34,025 nt of DNA from SYIM01 sp041182885. Its GTDB lineage: Bacteria > Pseudomonadota > Gammaproteobacteria > Burkholderiales > Burkholderiaceae_E. Position numbers and translations under genes: made by a program. Positions 7,409 through 14,811 of this stretch are shown here, in pieces; the stretch's first letter is position 1; each line of letters begins with the position of its first letter. The stretch covers positions 1 to 34,025 of the forward strand of contig JBMSQB010000047.1 of the NCBI GenBank assembly GCA_049423065.1, given 5' to 3'. The notes beneath the pieces were generated by a model. The model made no database searches and had not been told where the DNA came from. It saw only the letters and a list, made by a program, of their open reading frames with translations.

Positions 7409-8395
7409 ATGACACAGACCCTACGACACGCGCTCTGCACGGTTGCGGCTGCAGTGCTAGCCGCCACAGCCAGCGCGCACGCCGTTGCGCAGGACAAGTA
7501 TCCAAGCCGGGCGGTTCGAGTGGTCGTACCGTTCGCTGCCGGCGGCGCAACCGACCTCCTCACGCGAATCGCGGCCACCGAACTGTCCAAACGACTGGGG
7601 CAAAATTTTGTAGTCGAAAACGTGACCGGCGCCGGCGGCCTGATTGGCGCCCAGCAGGTGGTGAGCGCCAAGCCCGACGGCTACACCCTGCTTGCCGGCT
7701 CGCCTGGCCCGATCACCATCATGCCGGTGATTGCCCGCAAGCCCGTGGGCTACGATGTCGACAAGGACCTTGTTCCGATCACGCTGATCGCCGACAGCCC
7801 CGGCGCGATGGTGGTCGGAAAGGGCTCGAAATACCGCACGATCCAGGAGGTTCTGGCGGCGGGCAAGGCGGGCGCGCGCCTCACCTGCGGTTCTTCCGGG
7901 GTGGGGGCATTCAGTCATTTGAACTGCGAGCTTCTCAAGTCGCTCACTGGTCTTGACATTGTTCACGTGCCCTACCGTGGCGCAGCACCGGCGCTGGTCG
8001 ACCTGGTGGGTGGCCAGTTTGATTTCATCATCGAAAACTATCCCTCGCCCGCCAAGCTCATCGAGTCGGGCGAGGTTCGGCTGCTGGGCGTGACCTCGGC
8101 CACGCGCTTCGCACTCAAGCCCGATGCGGCCACCCTGGTGGAAGCGGGGGTCAAGGGTCACGTCATGAGCGCCTGGATCGGACTGATGGCGCCCGCCGGT
8201 ACGCCTGCTGCAATCATCAACGCAGTGCAGCGCGAAACCGCTGAAGGCCTGAGGGATCCCGCAGTTCAGAAGCGGCTGGCCGACATGGGGGTGGTCGGCG
8301 GCGGCAGTCTGCCGGCCGATTTCGCCCGCTATCTGTCGGCCGAGCGCGATACGTATCGCTCGCTGTCCGCGCAGACCGGTCTCAAGGTGGACTGA
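7409..8395 (+). CDS. Bug/TctC-family periplasmic substrate-binding protein
   Basis: A 328-residue exported receptor. Residues 1-28 are a Sec signal peptide ending AHAVAQ. The mature protein shows family hallmarks: YPSRAVRVVVPFAAGGATDLLTR, a GAGGLIGAQQV loop, KPDGYTLL and HVPYRGAAPALVDLVGG. Bug proteins bind small carboxylates or amides between two lobes. The start at 7409 was chosen for its signal peptide and the CAGGGAG ribosome site 6 bases upstream. TctA and TctB membrane subunits are absent from the window, as is usual for the many orphan Bug genes in Burkholderiales. Its position after the flavoprotein and SDR suggests it binds their substrate. Confidence 0.92.
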   Translation: MTQTLRHALCTVAAAVLAATASAHAVAQDKYPSRAVRVVVPFAAGGATDLLTRIAATELSKRLGQNFVVENVTGAGGLIGAQQVVSAKPDGYTLLAGSPGPITIMPVIARKPVGYDVDKDLVPITLIADSPGAMVVGKGSKYRTIQEVLAAGKAGARLTCGSSGVGAFSHLNCELLKSLTGLDIVHVPYRGAAPALVDLVGGQFDFIIENYPSPAKLIESGEVRLLGVTSATRFALKPDAATLVEAGVKGHVMSAWIGLMAPAGTPAAIINAVQRETAEGLRDPAVQKRLADMGVVGGGSLPADFARYLSAERDTYRSLSAQTGLKVD

Positions 8396-8413
8396 CGCAG
8401 ACACCCGCTGTCG

Positions 8414-9184
8414 CTAAAACTTTCCCGCGCTTGCCCCGCCGTCGATCATCACCACCTGACCGGTGATGGCCGCGGCCGAGCGGGAGGCAAGAAAGAACGC
8501 GGTCTCGGCCACATCGTCAACGGTGGGGATGCGGCCAAGCGGCAGCGCACGCGCGGCCTCACGCAGGCCGGCTTCAACCGGCACGCCTGCGCGGGCATAG
8601 GCTTCGTGCAGAAACGGAGTATCCAGCACGGTGGGAGCCAGCGCGTTGACCCGGATGCCGAGCGGCCCGAGCTCCAGCGCTAGCGATCGGGCGAGACCCG
8701 CCACCGCGTGCTTGCTCGCGGTGTAGACGCTTCGACCCGCGCGGCCCGTGATGCTTTGAAGAGACCCCATCAACAGCAGACAGGGATCGGTTGCGCGCGC
8801 GAGACTGTCGATGGCGGCGCGGGCCGAAAGAATGGTGCCCACGACGTTCACCGTGATCACCCGGCTGATTTCCTCTGCACTCGCCTCTCGCAGCGCGCCC
8901 GCAAACGGCACGCCTGCATTGGTCACCAGGACATCGATGGGCCGCCCGGCATGGGCCTCGGCCAACTCAACCAGGCGCCTGCAATCGCGCTCGCTTGTGA
9001 CATCGCAGTGCATCAGACCTGTGGCGGGACCCAGTTCCGCGCCCGCCGCCTCGAGGGAATCCTCGCTGCAATCCGCGAGGAACACACTTGCCCCCGCCGA
9101 AAGAAACCGGCGCGCAAGTGCCCGCCCGATGCCTCCCGCACCGCCGGTGATGACAACACTGCGTCGACCTGGATCCTGAACCAT
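8414..9184 (-). CDS. SDR-family NAD-dependent oxidoreductase, lone minus-strand gene
   Basis: A 256-residue classical SDR with TGGAGGIG at 13-20, TNAG at 88-91, Ser141 and Y154-x3-K158 (YTASK). Asp38 after the second strand predicts NAD(H). The start at 9184 is favoured by a perfect AGGAGG (complement of 9189-9194) four bases upstream of the ATG; a longer in-frame extension covers only the promoter region and the antisense of the next gene. It lies between two Bug receptor genes that read the other way. It ends 18 bases from the first receptor's stop and faces the second across a 219-base promoter region. Its sequence differs clearly from the SDR at 6603, so this is not a recent duplicate. 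Substrate unknown. Confidence 0.9.
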   Translation of the reverse strand: MVQDPGRRSVVITGGAGGIGRALARRFLSAGASVFLADCSEDSLEAAGAELGPATGLMHCDVTSERDCRRLVELAEAHAGRPIDVLVTNAGVPFAGALREASAEEISRVITVNVVGTILSARAAIDSLARATDPCLLLMGSLQSITGRAGRSVYTASKHAVAGLARSLALELGPLGIRVNALAPTVLDTPFLHEAYARAGVPVEAGLREAARALPLGRIPTVDDVAETAFFLASRSAAAITGQVVMIDGGASAGKF

Positions 9185-9207
9185 TTCGCCTCCTGCTGGT
9201 TGCTCCC

Positions 9208-9237
9208 AGCGTACCCGTCTGCGCAAGCCATTTCCAA
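9208..9237 (-). promoter_or_regulatory. Possible sigma-70 promoter for the minus-strand SDR
   Basis: On the minus strand, TTGGAA (9237-9232) and TACGCT (9213-9208) are 18 bases apart, about 24 bases before the AGGAGG-ATG of the SDR gene. Both hexamers are imperfect, so this is a weak call. Confidence 0.3.
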
Positions 9238-9284
9238 CATTTCGCGTGGACACCGAAAACGGAAGGCCTGTGCCGCGCGAGCCA

Positions 9285-9313
9285 TTGGCGCGATCGAACC
9301 GCGTTGCTACACT
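9285..9313 (+). promoter_or_regulatory. Sigma-70-like promoter for the nine-gene operon
   Basis: TTGGCG (9285-9290) and TACACT (9308-9313) are separated by exactly 17 bases, ahead of the Bug receptor at 9404. The predicted start near 9320 leaves a leader of about 84 bases containing a perfect palindrome (9344-9355). Confidence 0.55.
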
Positions 9314-9343
9314 CGACGAGGACTGGCGCGACTGCACGCTGCA

Positions 9344-9355
9344 ACGGTTAACCGT
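9344..9355. promoter_or_regulatory. Perfect 12-bp palindrome, candidate operator
   Basis: ACGGTTAACCGT is its own reverse complement and sits about 25-36 bases downstream of the predicted transcription start of the nine-gene operon. A repressor bound here would block the transcript. No cognate regulator gene is visible in the window. Confidence 0.45.
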
Positions 9356-9403
9356 GCGCCCACGCTCAGATCTCATCCGACAACAATCATCACGGAGACC
9401 TTC

Positions 9404-10387
9404 ATGCCATCGCGACGTTTTCTTTCCGCATCCATGGCCTCTGCGGCGCTCGCTGCGCTGCTGGGCACCGGTGTCGCCACGCCTGTTCTCGCGGCCTTTC
9501 CGGAACGGCCGGTCAAGCTGGTGGTGGGCTACCCGCCTGGCGGCGGCACGGATGTGATTGCACGGCTCTTCGCCACCCAGCTCTCCGAACGCCTGAAGCA
9601 ACCGGTGGTGATCGAGAACCGGCCCGGCGCGGCCGGCATGATCGGGTCCGAGTTCGTGGCCAATGCGCCTGCCGACGGCTACACCATGATCTTCACCGCG
9701 AGCGATACACACACGATCAATCCCCATGTGTATCCCAAGATCCGCTACGACGCGCGCCGCGACTTCACGCCCGTGGGGCTCGCCGGCTTTCTCACCATGG
9801 CGCTGGTCACGAACAACAGCCAGCCCGGCACGCTGAAGGAATTTGTCGCCGCCGCACGCGCGAAACCCGGCAGCTTCAATTTTGCTTCATGGGGCATTGG
9901 CAGTTCTTCCCAGATCGCCATGGAGTCGTTTCTTGCCACCTCCGGCATGAAAATGACCCATGTTCCGTTTCAGGGTGCCGCGCCCGCACTGACCGCGGTT
10001 CTCGGCTCCCAGGTCGAAGCGTTCATGGTTCCCATGACGCTTGCAGAGCCCAACTTCCGGGCTGGCAAGCTGAAGCTGATTGGCGTGGCCGCACCGCAGC
10101 GGGTGCCATGGGCGAAAGACATCCCCACTCTCGCGGAACAGGGTATTGATTCCGACGGCAGCATCTGGCTGGGTGTGCTCGCGCCCAGCAAGGTCCCGGC
10201 CGAGGCGATCAATGTCATGAACAAGGCACTTAACGAAGTCATTGCCGACCCGGCGGTGAGCGCAACCCTGTACAAGAACGGGTTCATTCCCAGGGGTGGC
10301 AGCGTTCAGGACTTCACCAGCTACCTGCAACGCGAATTCGAGCGGATGGGCAAAGTCATCCGCGACGCAGGCATCAAGGCCGATTGA
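9404..10387 (+). CDS. Bug/TctC-family periplasmic substrate-binding protein
   Basis: A 327-residue receptor and first gene of the long catabolic operon. Residues 1-31 are a signal peptide starting MPSRRFLSASMASAAL and ending PVLAAF; the early twin Arg is not a full Tat motif. Mature hallmarks are FPERPVKLVVGYPPGGGTDVIARLFA, ENRPGAAGMIGSEFV, PADGYTMIF and HVPFQGAAPALTAVLGSQ. It would capture a carboxylic acid in the periplasm. It ends 17 bases before the racemase-like gene. No membrane permease genes accompany it, so either a distant TctAB serves it or it acts as a sensor. The start was chosen at the signal peptide; the upstream open frame crosses the promoter and is not credible. Confidence 0.92.
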   Translation: MPSRRFLSASMASAALAALLGTGVATPVLAAFPERPVKLVVGYPPGGGTDVIARLFATQLSERLKQPVVIENRPGAAGMIGSEFVANAPADGYTMIFTASDTHTINPHVYPKIRYDARRDFTPVGLAGFLTMALVTNNSQPGTLKEFVAAARAKPGSFNFASWGIGSSSQIAMESFLATSGMKMTHVPFQGAAPALTAVLGSQVEAFMVPMTLAEPNFRAGKLKLIGVAAPQRVPWAKDIPTLAEQGIDSDGSIWLGVLAPSKVPAEAINVMNKALNEVIADPAVSATLYKNGFIPRGGSVQDFTSYLQREFERMGKVIRDAGIKAD

Positions 10388-10404
10388 GCAGAGGACCCCG
10401 CGCA

Positions 10405-11202
10405 ATGATCCGGATCTGGCACCAGAGCTTCACCGAACTGCACCAACTGCCTGCCTATCAGCAGGCGATGGACGCCCATGTCCGTCGCGTGGTGCGCCCC
10501 GACACCGAAGTGGTGCTGCACGGCGTGAAGCCCGGAACCTATCCGGGCAATTACCCAGGTACGGACATTGCGCACTCCGCTCTCTACACCCTGCATGCGT
10601 CGCAGTGGATCACGCAGGCGCTGAAGGCAAGCGATGAAGGGTTCGATGCTTATGCCATGTGCACGCTGCCGAATCCGTTCATCCGCGAGATCCGCAGCCT
10701 GCTTGATATTCCGGTGGTGGGCTACGGCGAGGCGAGCTTTCACCTCGCCTGCATGCTGGGCCACCGATTCGGGCTGATGGTCTTCATCGCCCCCATGGCG
10801 CAGCTCTACCGCGAGCAGATCGAAGGCTACGGGCTGGGCGGCCGTTGCGCGGGGGTCAAGCCCGTGGGCTTCACCTTCCACGACGTCCTCAAACACTGGA
10901 ACGACCCCGCGCCCCTGATCGAACGCTTCCGCGCGAGCGCAGCCGAACTGATTGCAGCCGGTGCCGACGTCATCATCCCGGGCGAAATGCCGCTCAACAT
11001 CCTGCTTGCCTCCAACGGCATCACACACATTGATGGCGTCCAGGTGCTCGACGGTCTGGCGGTCACCCTCAAGCTCACCGAAAGCATGGTTGAACTCAAG
11101 CGCAGCGTGGGCCTCTCGCACAGCCATCACGGCTGGTTCAGCGCGAAACCTTCCCGCGAACGCGTCAATCAGGTGCTCGATTTTTACGGTCTCAAGATCT
11201 GA
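10405..11202 (+). CDS. Asp/Glu/hydantoin racemase-family protein, single-cysteine variant (paralogue A)
   Basis: A 265-residue protein that looks like the Asp/Glu racemase superfamily: two related alpha/beta halves, IRIWHQSFTEL at the start, and the first catalytic cysteine at C86 in AMCTLPNP. Racemases of this type use two cysteines; the second half here reads IIPGEMPLN (residues 190-198), placing Glu194 where the second Cys-containing loop (GCxxM) is expected. Superfamily members with one cysteine include arylmalonate decarboxylase, so racemase activity should not be assumed. I prefer the ATG at 10405, with AGAGGA nine bases upstream, over a TTG at 10384. It is second in the operon, and a related protein closes the operon at 17294. 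Confidence 0.75.
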   Translation: MIRIWHQSFTELHQLPAYQQAMDAHVRRVVRPDTEVVLHGVKPGTYPGNYPGTDIAHSALYTLHASQWITQALKASDEGFDAYAMCTLPNPFIREIRSLLDIPVVGYGEASFHLACMLGHRFGLMVFIAPMAQLYREQIEGYGLGGRCAGVKPVGFTFHDVLKHWNDPAPLIERFRASAAELIAAGADVIIPGEMPLNILLASNGITHIDGVQVLDGLAVTLKLTESMVELKRSVGLSHSHHGWFSAKPSRERVNQVLDFYGLKI

Positions 11203-11226
11203 ACCCTCGGCTGCTGGAGTCTGCTC

Positions 11227-12198
11227 ATGGCACTACCCAAGCGTATCGTCATTCATGAACTCGGCCCCCGCGAGGGCATGCAGATCGAGAAGAACCCGAT
11301 CGACACCTCGGAAAAAATCCGGCTGGTGGATCGGCTCTCCGAGTGCAGGTTTCACGAAATCGAGGTCACCTCGTTCGTGAGCCCCAAGTGGGTGCCGCAA
11401 ATGGCTGATGCCGAACAGGTGGTGGCCGGCATCCAGCGCGCCGAAGGCACCCGATACACCGCCATTTACCTCAACACACAGGGGCTTCAGCGCGCGGTCA
11501 TGACGGGCAAGCTCGATGTCGAGGGCAGCCTCAGCATCACCGCGAGCGAGGCCTTCTCAAAGAAGAACACCAATCGCACCATCGCCGAAACGCTCGCGGA
11601 AACCGAAAAGCGCATTGAAGGCTTTCAGCGCTTTGGCATTACCCCGCACGAAGTGAGTGTGATGGCGGCCTTCGGCTGCAACTACGAGGGCGATATCGCG
11701 CCCGACCATGTCGTAGGCCTGGTTGCGCAGTTAATGGACATCGCCGAGCAGAACCAATACGACATTTCCATGATTCAGCTTGCCGACACCATGGGCTGGG
11801 CGAATCCGGAAGCAATCCGGCGGCTGGTTGGAAAGATCCAGGACCGCTGGCCCACACGCCGTATCAACCTGCATCTTCACGATACCCGCGGGATGGGCCT
11901 GATGAACGCCTTCGCCGCCCTCGAAATGGGTGTGGACGACTTCGATTCTGCCGTGGCTGGCCTGGGGGGCTGCCCATACGCAGGCTTCAAGGACGCGCCC
12001 GGCAATATCGCCACCGAGGATCTGGTCCACATGTGCCATGAGCTTGGCATTGAAACGGGAGTCGACCTCGAAAAGCTTCTCGATGTTGCACGCGAGGCTG
12101 AAAGAATCGTTGGGCATCCGCTTCCCGGGAAAGTCATGCGGGGAGGCCATCTCGACAGCTATCGGCGCGCTGCTGCGGCGGCGCGATCCGCGCAGTGA
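11227..12198 (+). CDS. HMG-CoA lyase-like acyl-CoA lyase (DRE-TIM family)
   Basis: A 323-residue TIM-barrel lyase. HMG-CoA lyase splits 3-hydroxy-3-methylglutaryl-CoA into acetyl-CoA and acetoacetate. Visible landmarks are ELGPREGMQ (catalytic Arg15; Glu16 where many lyases have Asp), FVSPKWVPQMADA, DTMGWANP, the metal-binding H216-x-H218 in HLHDTRG, and the signature SAVAGLGGCPYA with Cys249. All core residues for a lyase are present. An aldolase or synthase of the same fold is less likely, given the GGCPYA signature. It lies between the racemase-like gene and two MaoC-type genes; its TGA overlaps the next GTG by 4 bases. I infer that it cleaves the hydroxyacyl-CoA made by those hydratase subunits; leucine degradation itself is not supported, because no methylcrotonyl-CoA carboxylase is nearby. 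Confidence 0.85.
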   Translation: MALPKRIVIHELGPREGMQIEKNPIDTSEKIRLVDRLSECRFHEIEVTSFVSPKWVPQMADAEQVVAGIQRAEGTRYTAIYLNTQGLQRAVMTGKLDVEGSLSITASEAFSKKNTNRTIAETLAETEKRIEGFQRFGITPHEVSVMAAFGCNYEGDIAPDHVVGLVAQLMDIAEQNQYDISMIQLADTMGWANPEAIRRLVGKIQDRWPTRRINLHLHDTRGMGLMNAFAALEMGVDDFDSAVAGLGGCPYAGFKDAPGNIATEDLVHMCHELGIETGVDLEKLLDVAREAERIVGHPLPGKVMRGGHLDSYRRAAAAARSAQ

Positions 12199-12743
12199 GC
12201 GAGCCCCTTCCAGCCGCAGCCGATGCGGCCGAGCTCGCCGGGTGGATCGGTCGAGAAGGTGATCCCAAGCGGTCCACCGCCGCGCTCGATCGCGAAACCA
12301 TCCGTCGGTTTGTGCAGGCCATCATGGACCGCGATCCGGTCTATTACGATGACACCCACGCCGCCACCACGCGCTTTCAGAGCCTGGTGGCGCCGCCGCT
12401 TTTTCCAGTGCACGCATTTCGCACCGGCGCAGATTTACCCGACCCGCTGGTGTCGGTGCAGCTCGATCCGAATGCAGACGGTACGGCTGGCAACGATGGC
12501 ATGTACTTTGGTCTGCCGCCCATCGAGCACCCGTTCAAGCGGCTGCTGAACGGCGGCAACGAGATCGAGTTTTATCGCTGCCTCGCGCTCGGCGAGCGCT
12601 GCGTGGCCCGTGCGCGCTACGCCAACGTGCAGCTGAAAGAGGGGCGAAGCGGCCCCATGCTGATGGTCGACATCGAAACCGAATTTCGCTCCGAGGCGGG
12701 TGAGCTGTTGCTCATCAACCGCCAGACCCTGATCTGGAGGTAG
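12195..12743 (+). CDS. MaoC-like dehydratase, FAS1-type N-terminal hot-dog subunit
   Basis: A 182-residue single hot-dog protein resembling the MaoC_dehydrat_N (FAS1-like dehydratase) family. The segment MDRDPVYYDDTHA (residues 44-56) lies where hydratase-2 enzymes have G-D-x-N-P-L-H: Asp45 is kept but the His position is Tyr50. VAPPLFPVHAF follows, and LNGGNEIEFYR starts the central strand. Such half-size proteins usually pair with a second MaoC subunit, here encoded 5 bases downstream, to hydrate an enoyl-CoA. The GTG start overlaps the lyase stop (GTGA), implying coupled translation. Its own active site looks incomplete, so it is likely the binding or structural partner. Confidence 0.8.
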   Translation: MSEPLPAAADAAELAGWIGREGDPKRSTAALDRETIRRFVQAIMDRDPVYYDDTHAATTRFQSLVAPPLFPVHAFRTGADLPDPLVSVQLDPNADGTAGNDGMYFGLPPIEHPFKRLLNGGNEIEFYRCLALGERCVARARYANVQLKEGRSGPMLMVDIETEFRSEAGELLLINRQTLIWR

Positions 12744-12748
12744 CCGGC

Positions 12749-13243
12749 ATGAATTTCGAAGCGCTGAGGGTTGGCGAGCGCATCCACGAGATCGACAAGG
12801 GCGTCATCACCACCGCGCACATCATGAGGTGGTCAGCCGCGGTCGAGAATTTTCACCGCATCCACTACGACGCGCCGTTTGCCACGCAGCACGACGGTCT
12901 GCCAGGCGTGCTCATCAACGGCTCATGGAAGCAGCATGTCCTGGTTCAGCTGGTGAAAGACGCGCTGGCCCCGGATGGTTGGCTGTGGCGGCTCAAATTT
13001 CGTTATCGGAAAATGGACATCGCGGGTGACTCGCTTCGCGCAGTCGCCGATGTCATCGACAAATCCGAGGCCGGCAGCTACGGATTTGTCACCCTGCGGA
13101 TCGCCCTGCTCGACCAGCGAGACCAGGTCTCCACCGACGGGCATGCGATCGGCGTGCTTCCACTTGCCGGCGGGCCTCCGGTGCCGTATCCGTTCCGGCC
13201 GGATCCGGCCTGGTCGCATATTCGCTTTCCAGAGAGCACCTGA
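12749..13243 (+). CDS. MaoC-family hot-dog hydratase subunit
   Basis: A 164-residue hot-dog protein. The hydratase-2 region reads AVENFHRIHYDAPFA (residues 31-45). Against (R)-specific enoyl-CoA hydratase PhaJ, whose catalytic Asp31 and His36 lie in SEDFNPLHLD, the His is conserved here as His39, but the Asp is Asn34. GLPGVLINGSWKQHVLVQLV follows, as in the family. The start has GGAGG seven bases before the spacer ends, overlapping the preceding TAG stop. It should form a heterodimer with the upstream subunit, as paired MaoC proteins do in steroid side-chain degradation. The acyl-CoA ligase gene begins one base after its stop, so the genes form one unit. Confidence 0.8.
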   Translation: MNFEALRVGERIHEIDKGVITTAHIMRWSAAVENFHRIHYDAPFATQHDGLPGVLINGSWKQHVLVQLVKDALAPDGWLWRLKFRYRKMDIAGDSLRAVADVIDKSEAGSYGFVTLRIALLDQRDQVSTDGHAIGVLPLAGGPPVPYPFRPDPAWSHIRFPEST

Positions 13244-13244
13244 C

Positions 13245-14789
13245 ATGGCTGCAGGCCTTCGGATCGTCGATTTGCTCCGCCATCATGCCGAGCAAACGCC
13301 GAACCGGGTGGCGCTCCGGATCGACGGCGAGCCGAGAAGCTTTCTGCAACTGCACCAGGGCGTCCTGCAGGTGGCGGGCAGGCTCCAGGCCATCGCTCGC
13401 CCGGGCGACCGGGTGGGGCTCTGGTTTCACAACTGCTTTGCCTGGGTGGAATGCTTTCTGGCGCTTGACCTTCTGGGCGCGGTATCGGTACCAATCAATA
13501 CGCGCCTCACCGGGAGCGAGCTGCGGGTGATCATGGAGGCGGCTGCCCTGGCCGCGATCATCACCACCCCGCACTACCGCAAGCGTCGATACACCGACGA
13601 GGCCATCGCCACGCTGGCGCCCACCGGGCGATCGCTTGCCGTGCTCGAAGCCTCCGACACCCTGCCGCCTTCCGACTGGCCAGTGATCACACTTGAGGGC
13701 GAACGCGCGACGCTTCCCCGCAGCCCTGCCGATGTGTTTTGCATTCAATACACCTCGGGCACCACATCGGTGCCCAAGGGCGTCATGCTGACCGATGCCG
13801 CTTATCTGCAAACGGCATCCTACGTCGTCCGTTGTCAGCGCCTCACGCCCACCAGCCGGTTCATCAGCGCCGCGCCGTTCTTTCACTGCAGCGGCACGAT
13901 GCACGCGCTCACCGTTTGCCTCCTTGCGGGTTGCACGCTTGATTCGCTGTCGGTCTGGGATCCCGAGCAGTTCGTGGACACCGTAGCGCTCAGGCAATGC
14001 GACACCGCCCACATGATCTATTTTCGAGACGTGCTGGCAATCGCAACCTCCACAACCCGCGAGCGACTCTCCTCGCTTCAGGTGGCCCACGACCTGGGAA
14101 CGCCCGAGTTTCTCCTCAGGATCGCAGACCAGCTTGGGGTGACCGGCATCTCGAATCTTTACGGCATGACCGAAACCTGCGGTCAGTTCACCATGTGGAC
14201 ACCGGGTGAGCCCCTGGCCCAGCGGGTAGGTGGCAATGGTCGCCCGCAGCCCGGCAACAAGATCCGTATCGTCGATCCCGACAGCTCGGCCGAATTGCCT
14301 GCGGGCGCGACCGGAGAGATTCAGATGCGGGGGCCAACGATCACACAGGGCTACTTCGCCAATGCTGAAGCCATGGCGAGCGGCTTCTCACACGATGGCT
14401 GGTTCCGCTCAGGCGATCTTGGACGGATCGGCGATGACGGTGAACTGATCTATGTGGCGCGGCTCAAGGAAATGATCCGGGTCGGCGGTGAAAACCTCGC
14501 GCCAGTGGAAGTCGAGCAAGTGCTTCGCGACCTCTGCCGCACGGCGCAGGTATGCGCGCTTGGCGTTCCAGACCCTCGCCTCGATGAAGTGGTGGCCGCT
14601 GTGCTGGTGGCACCCCAGGTGAGCGACTGGACCGAGCTGCTCGCACGATTGCGCGAGCGCCTTGCGGGGTTCAAGGTTCCGCGTGCCGTGTATGTTGCCG
14701 ACAGCCTGCCCATGACCGCGACCAACCGCGTTCAGCGCGCAACGCTCAAGCACTGGATCGAAAGCGGTCAACTTCAACGCGTGATGTAG
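13245..14789 (+). CDS. AMP-dependent acyl-CoA ligase (ANL family) with Lys-to-Arg change in the A10 motif
   Basis: A 514-residue ANL-superfamily enzyme of normal length; it would activate a carboxylic acid through an acyl-adenylate to its CoA ester. Motifs in order are the P-loop YTSGTTSVPKGV (169-180), FFHCSG (212-217), YGMTE (306-310), RSGDLG (388-393) and the hinge KEMIRVGGEN (408-417). In most members the C-terminal A10 motif is P-x4-G-K, whose Lys catalyses adenylation; here it reads LPMTATNRVQR, with Arg495 at the Lys position and Asn494 for Gly. Start and stop neighbours are one and 22 bases away. The ATG at 13245 was chosen because upstream in-frame sequence overlaps the MaoC gene. 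Substrate unknown. Confidence 0.9.
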   Translation: MAAGLRIVDLLRHHAEQTPNRVALRIDGEPRSFLQLHQGVLQVAGRLQAIARPGDRVGLWFHNCFAWVECFLALDLLGAVSVPINTRLTGSELRVIMEAAALAAIITTPHYRKRRYTDEAIATLAPTGRSLAVLEASDTLPPSDWPVITLEGERATLPRSPADVFCIQYTSGTTSVPKGVMLTDAAYLQTASYVVRCQRLTPTSRFISAAPFFHCSGTMHALTVCLLAGCTLDSLSVWDPEQFVDTVALRQCDTAHMIYFRDVLAIATSTTRERLSSLQVAHDLGTPEFLLRIADQLGVTGISNLYGMTETCGQFTMWTPGEPLAQRVGGNGRPQPGNKIRIVDPDSSAELPAGATGEIQMRGPTITQGYFANAEAMASGFSHDGWFRSGDLGRIGDDGELIYVARLKEMIRVGGENLAPVEVEQVLRDLCRTAQVCALGVPDPRLDEVVAAVLVAPQVSDWTELLARLRERLAGFKVPRAVYVADSLPMTATNRVQRATLKHWIESGQLQRVM

Positions 14790-14811
14790 CACCCGACCAA
14801 GGAGAGCGATC

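Noticed and set aside
8708..9403. A longer Bug receptor starting near 8708
   Set aside because: The extension crosses the promoter region and the antisense of the SDR gene; the signal peptide starts at 9404.
13089..14090. Long minus-strand open frame opposite the MaoC and ligase genes
   Set aside because: No recognisable domain; it is a mirror of G+C-rich coding sequence. The same reasoning removes 15394-16287, 16305-17318 and 7457-8404.
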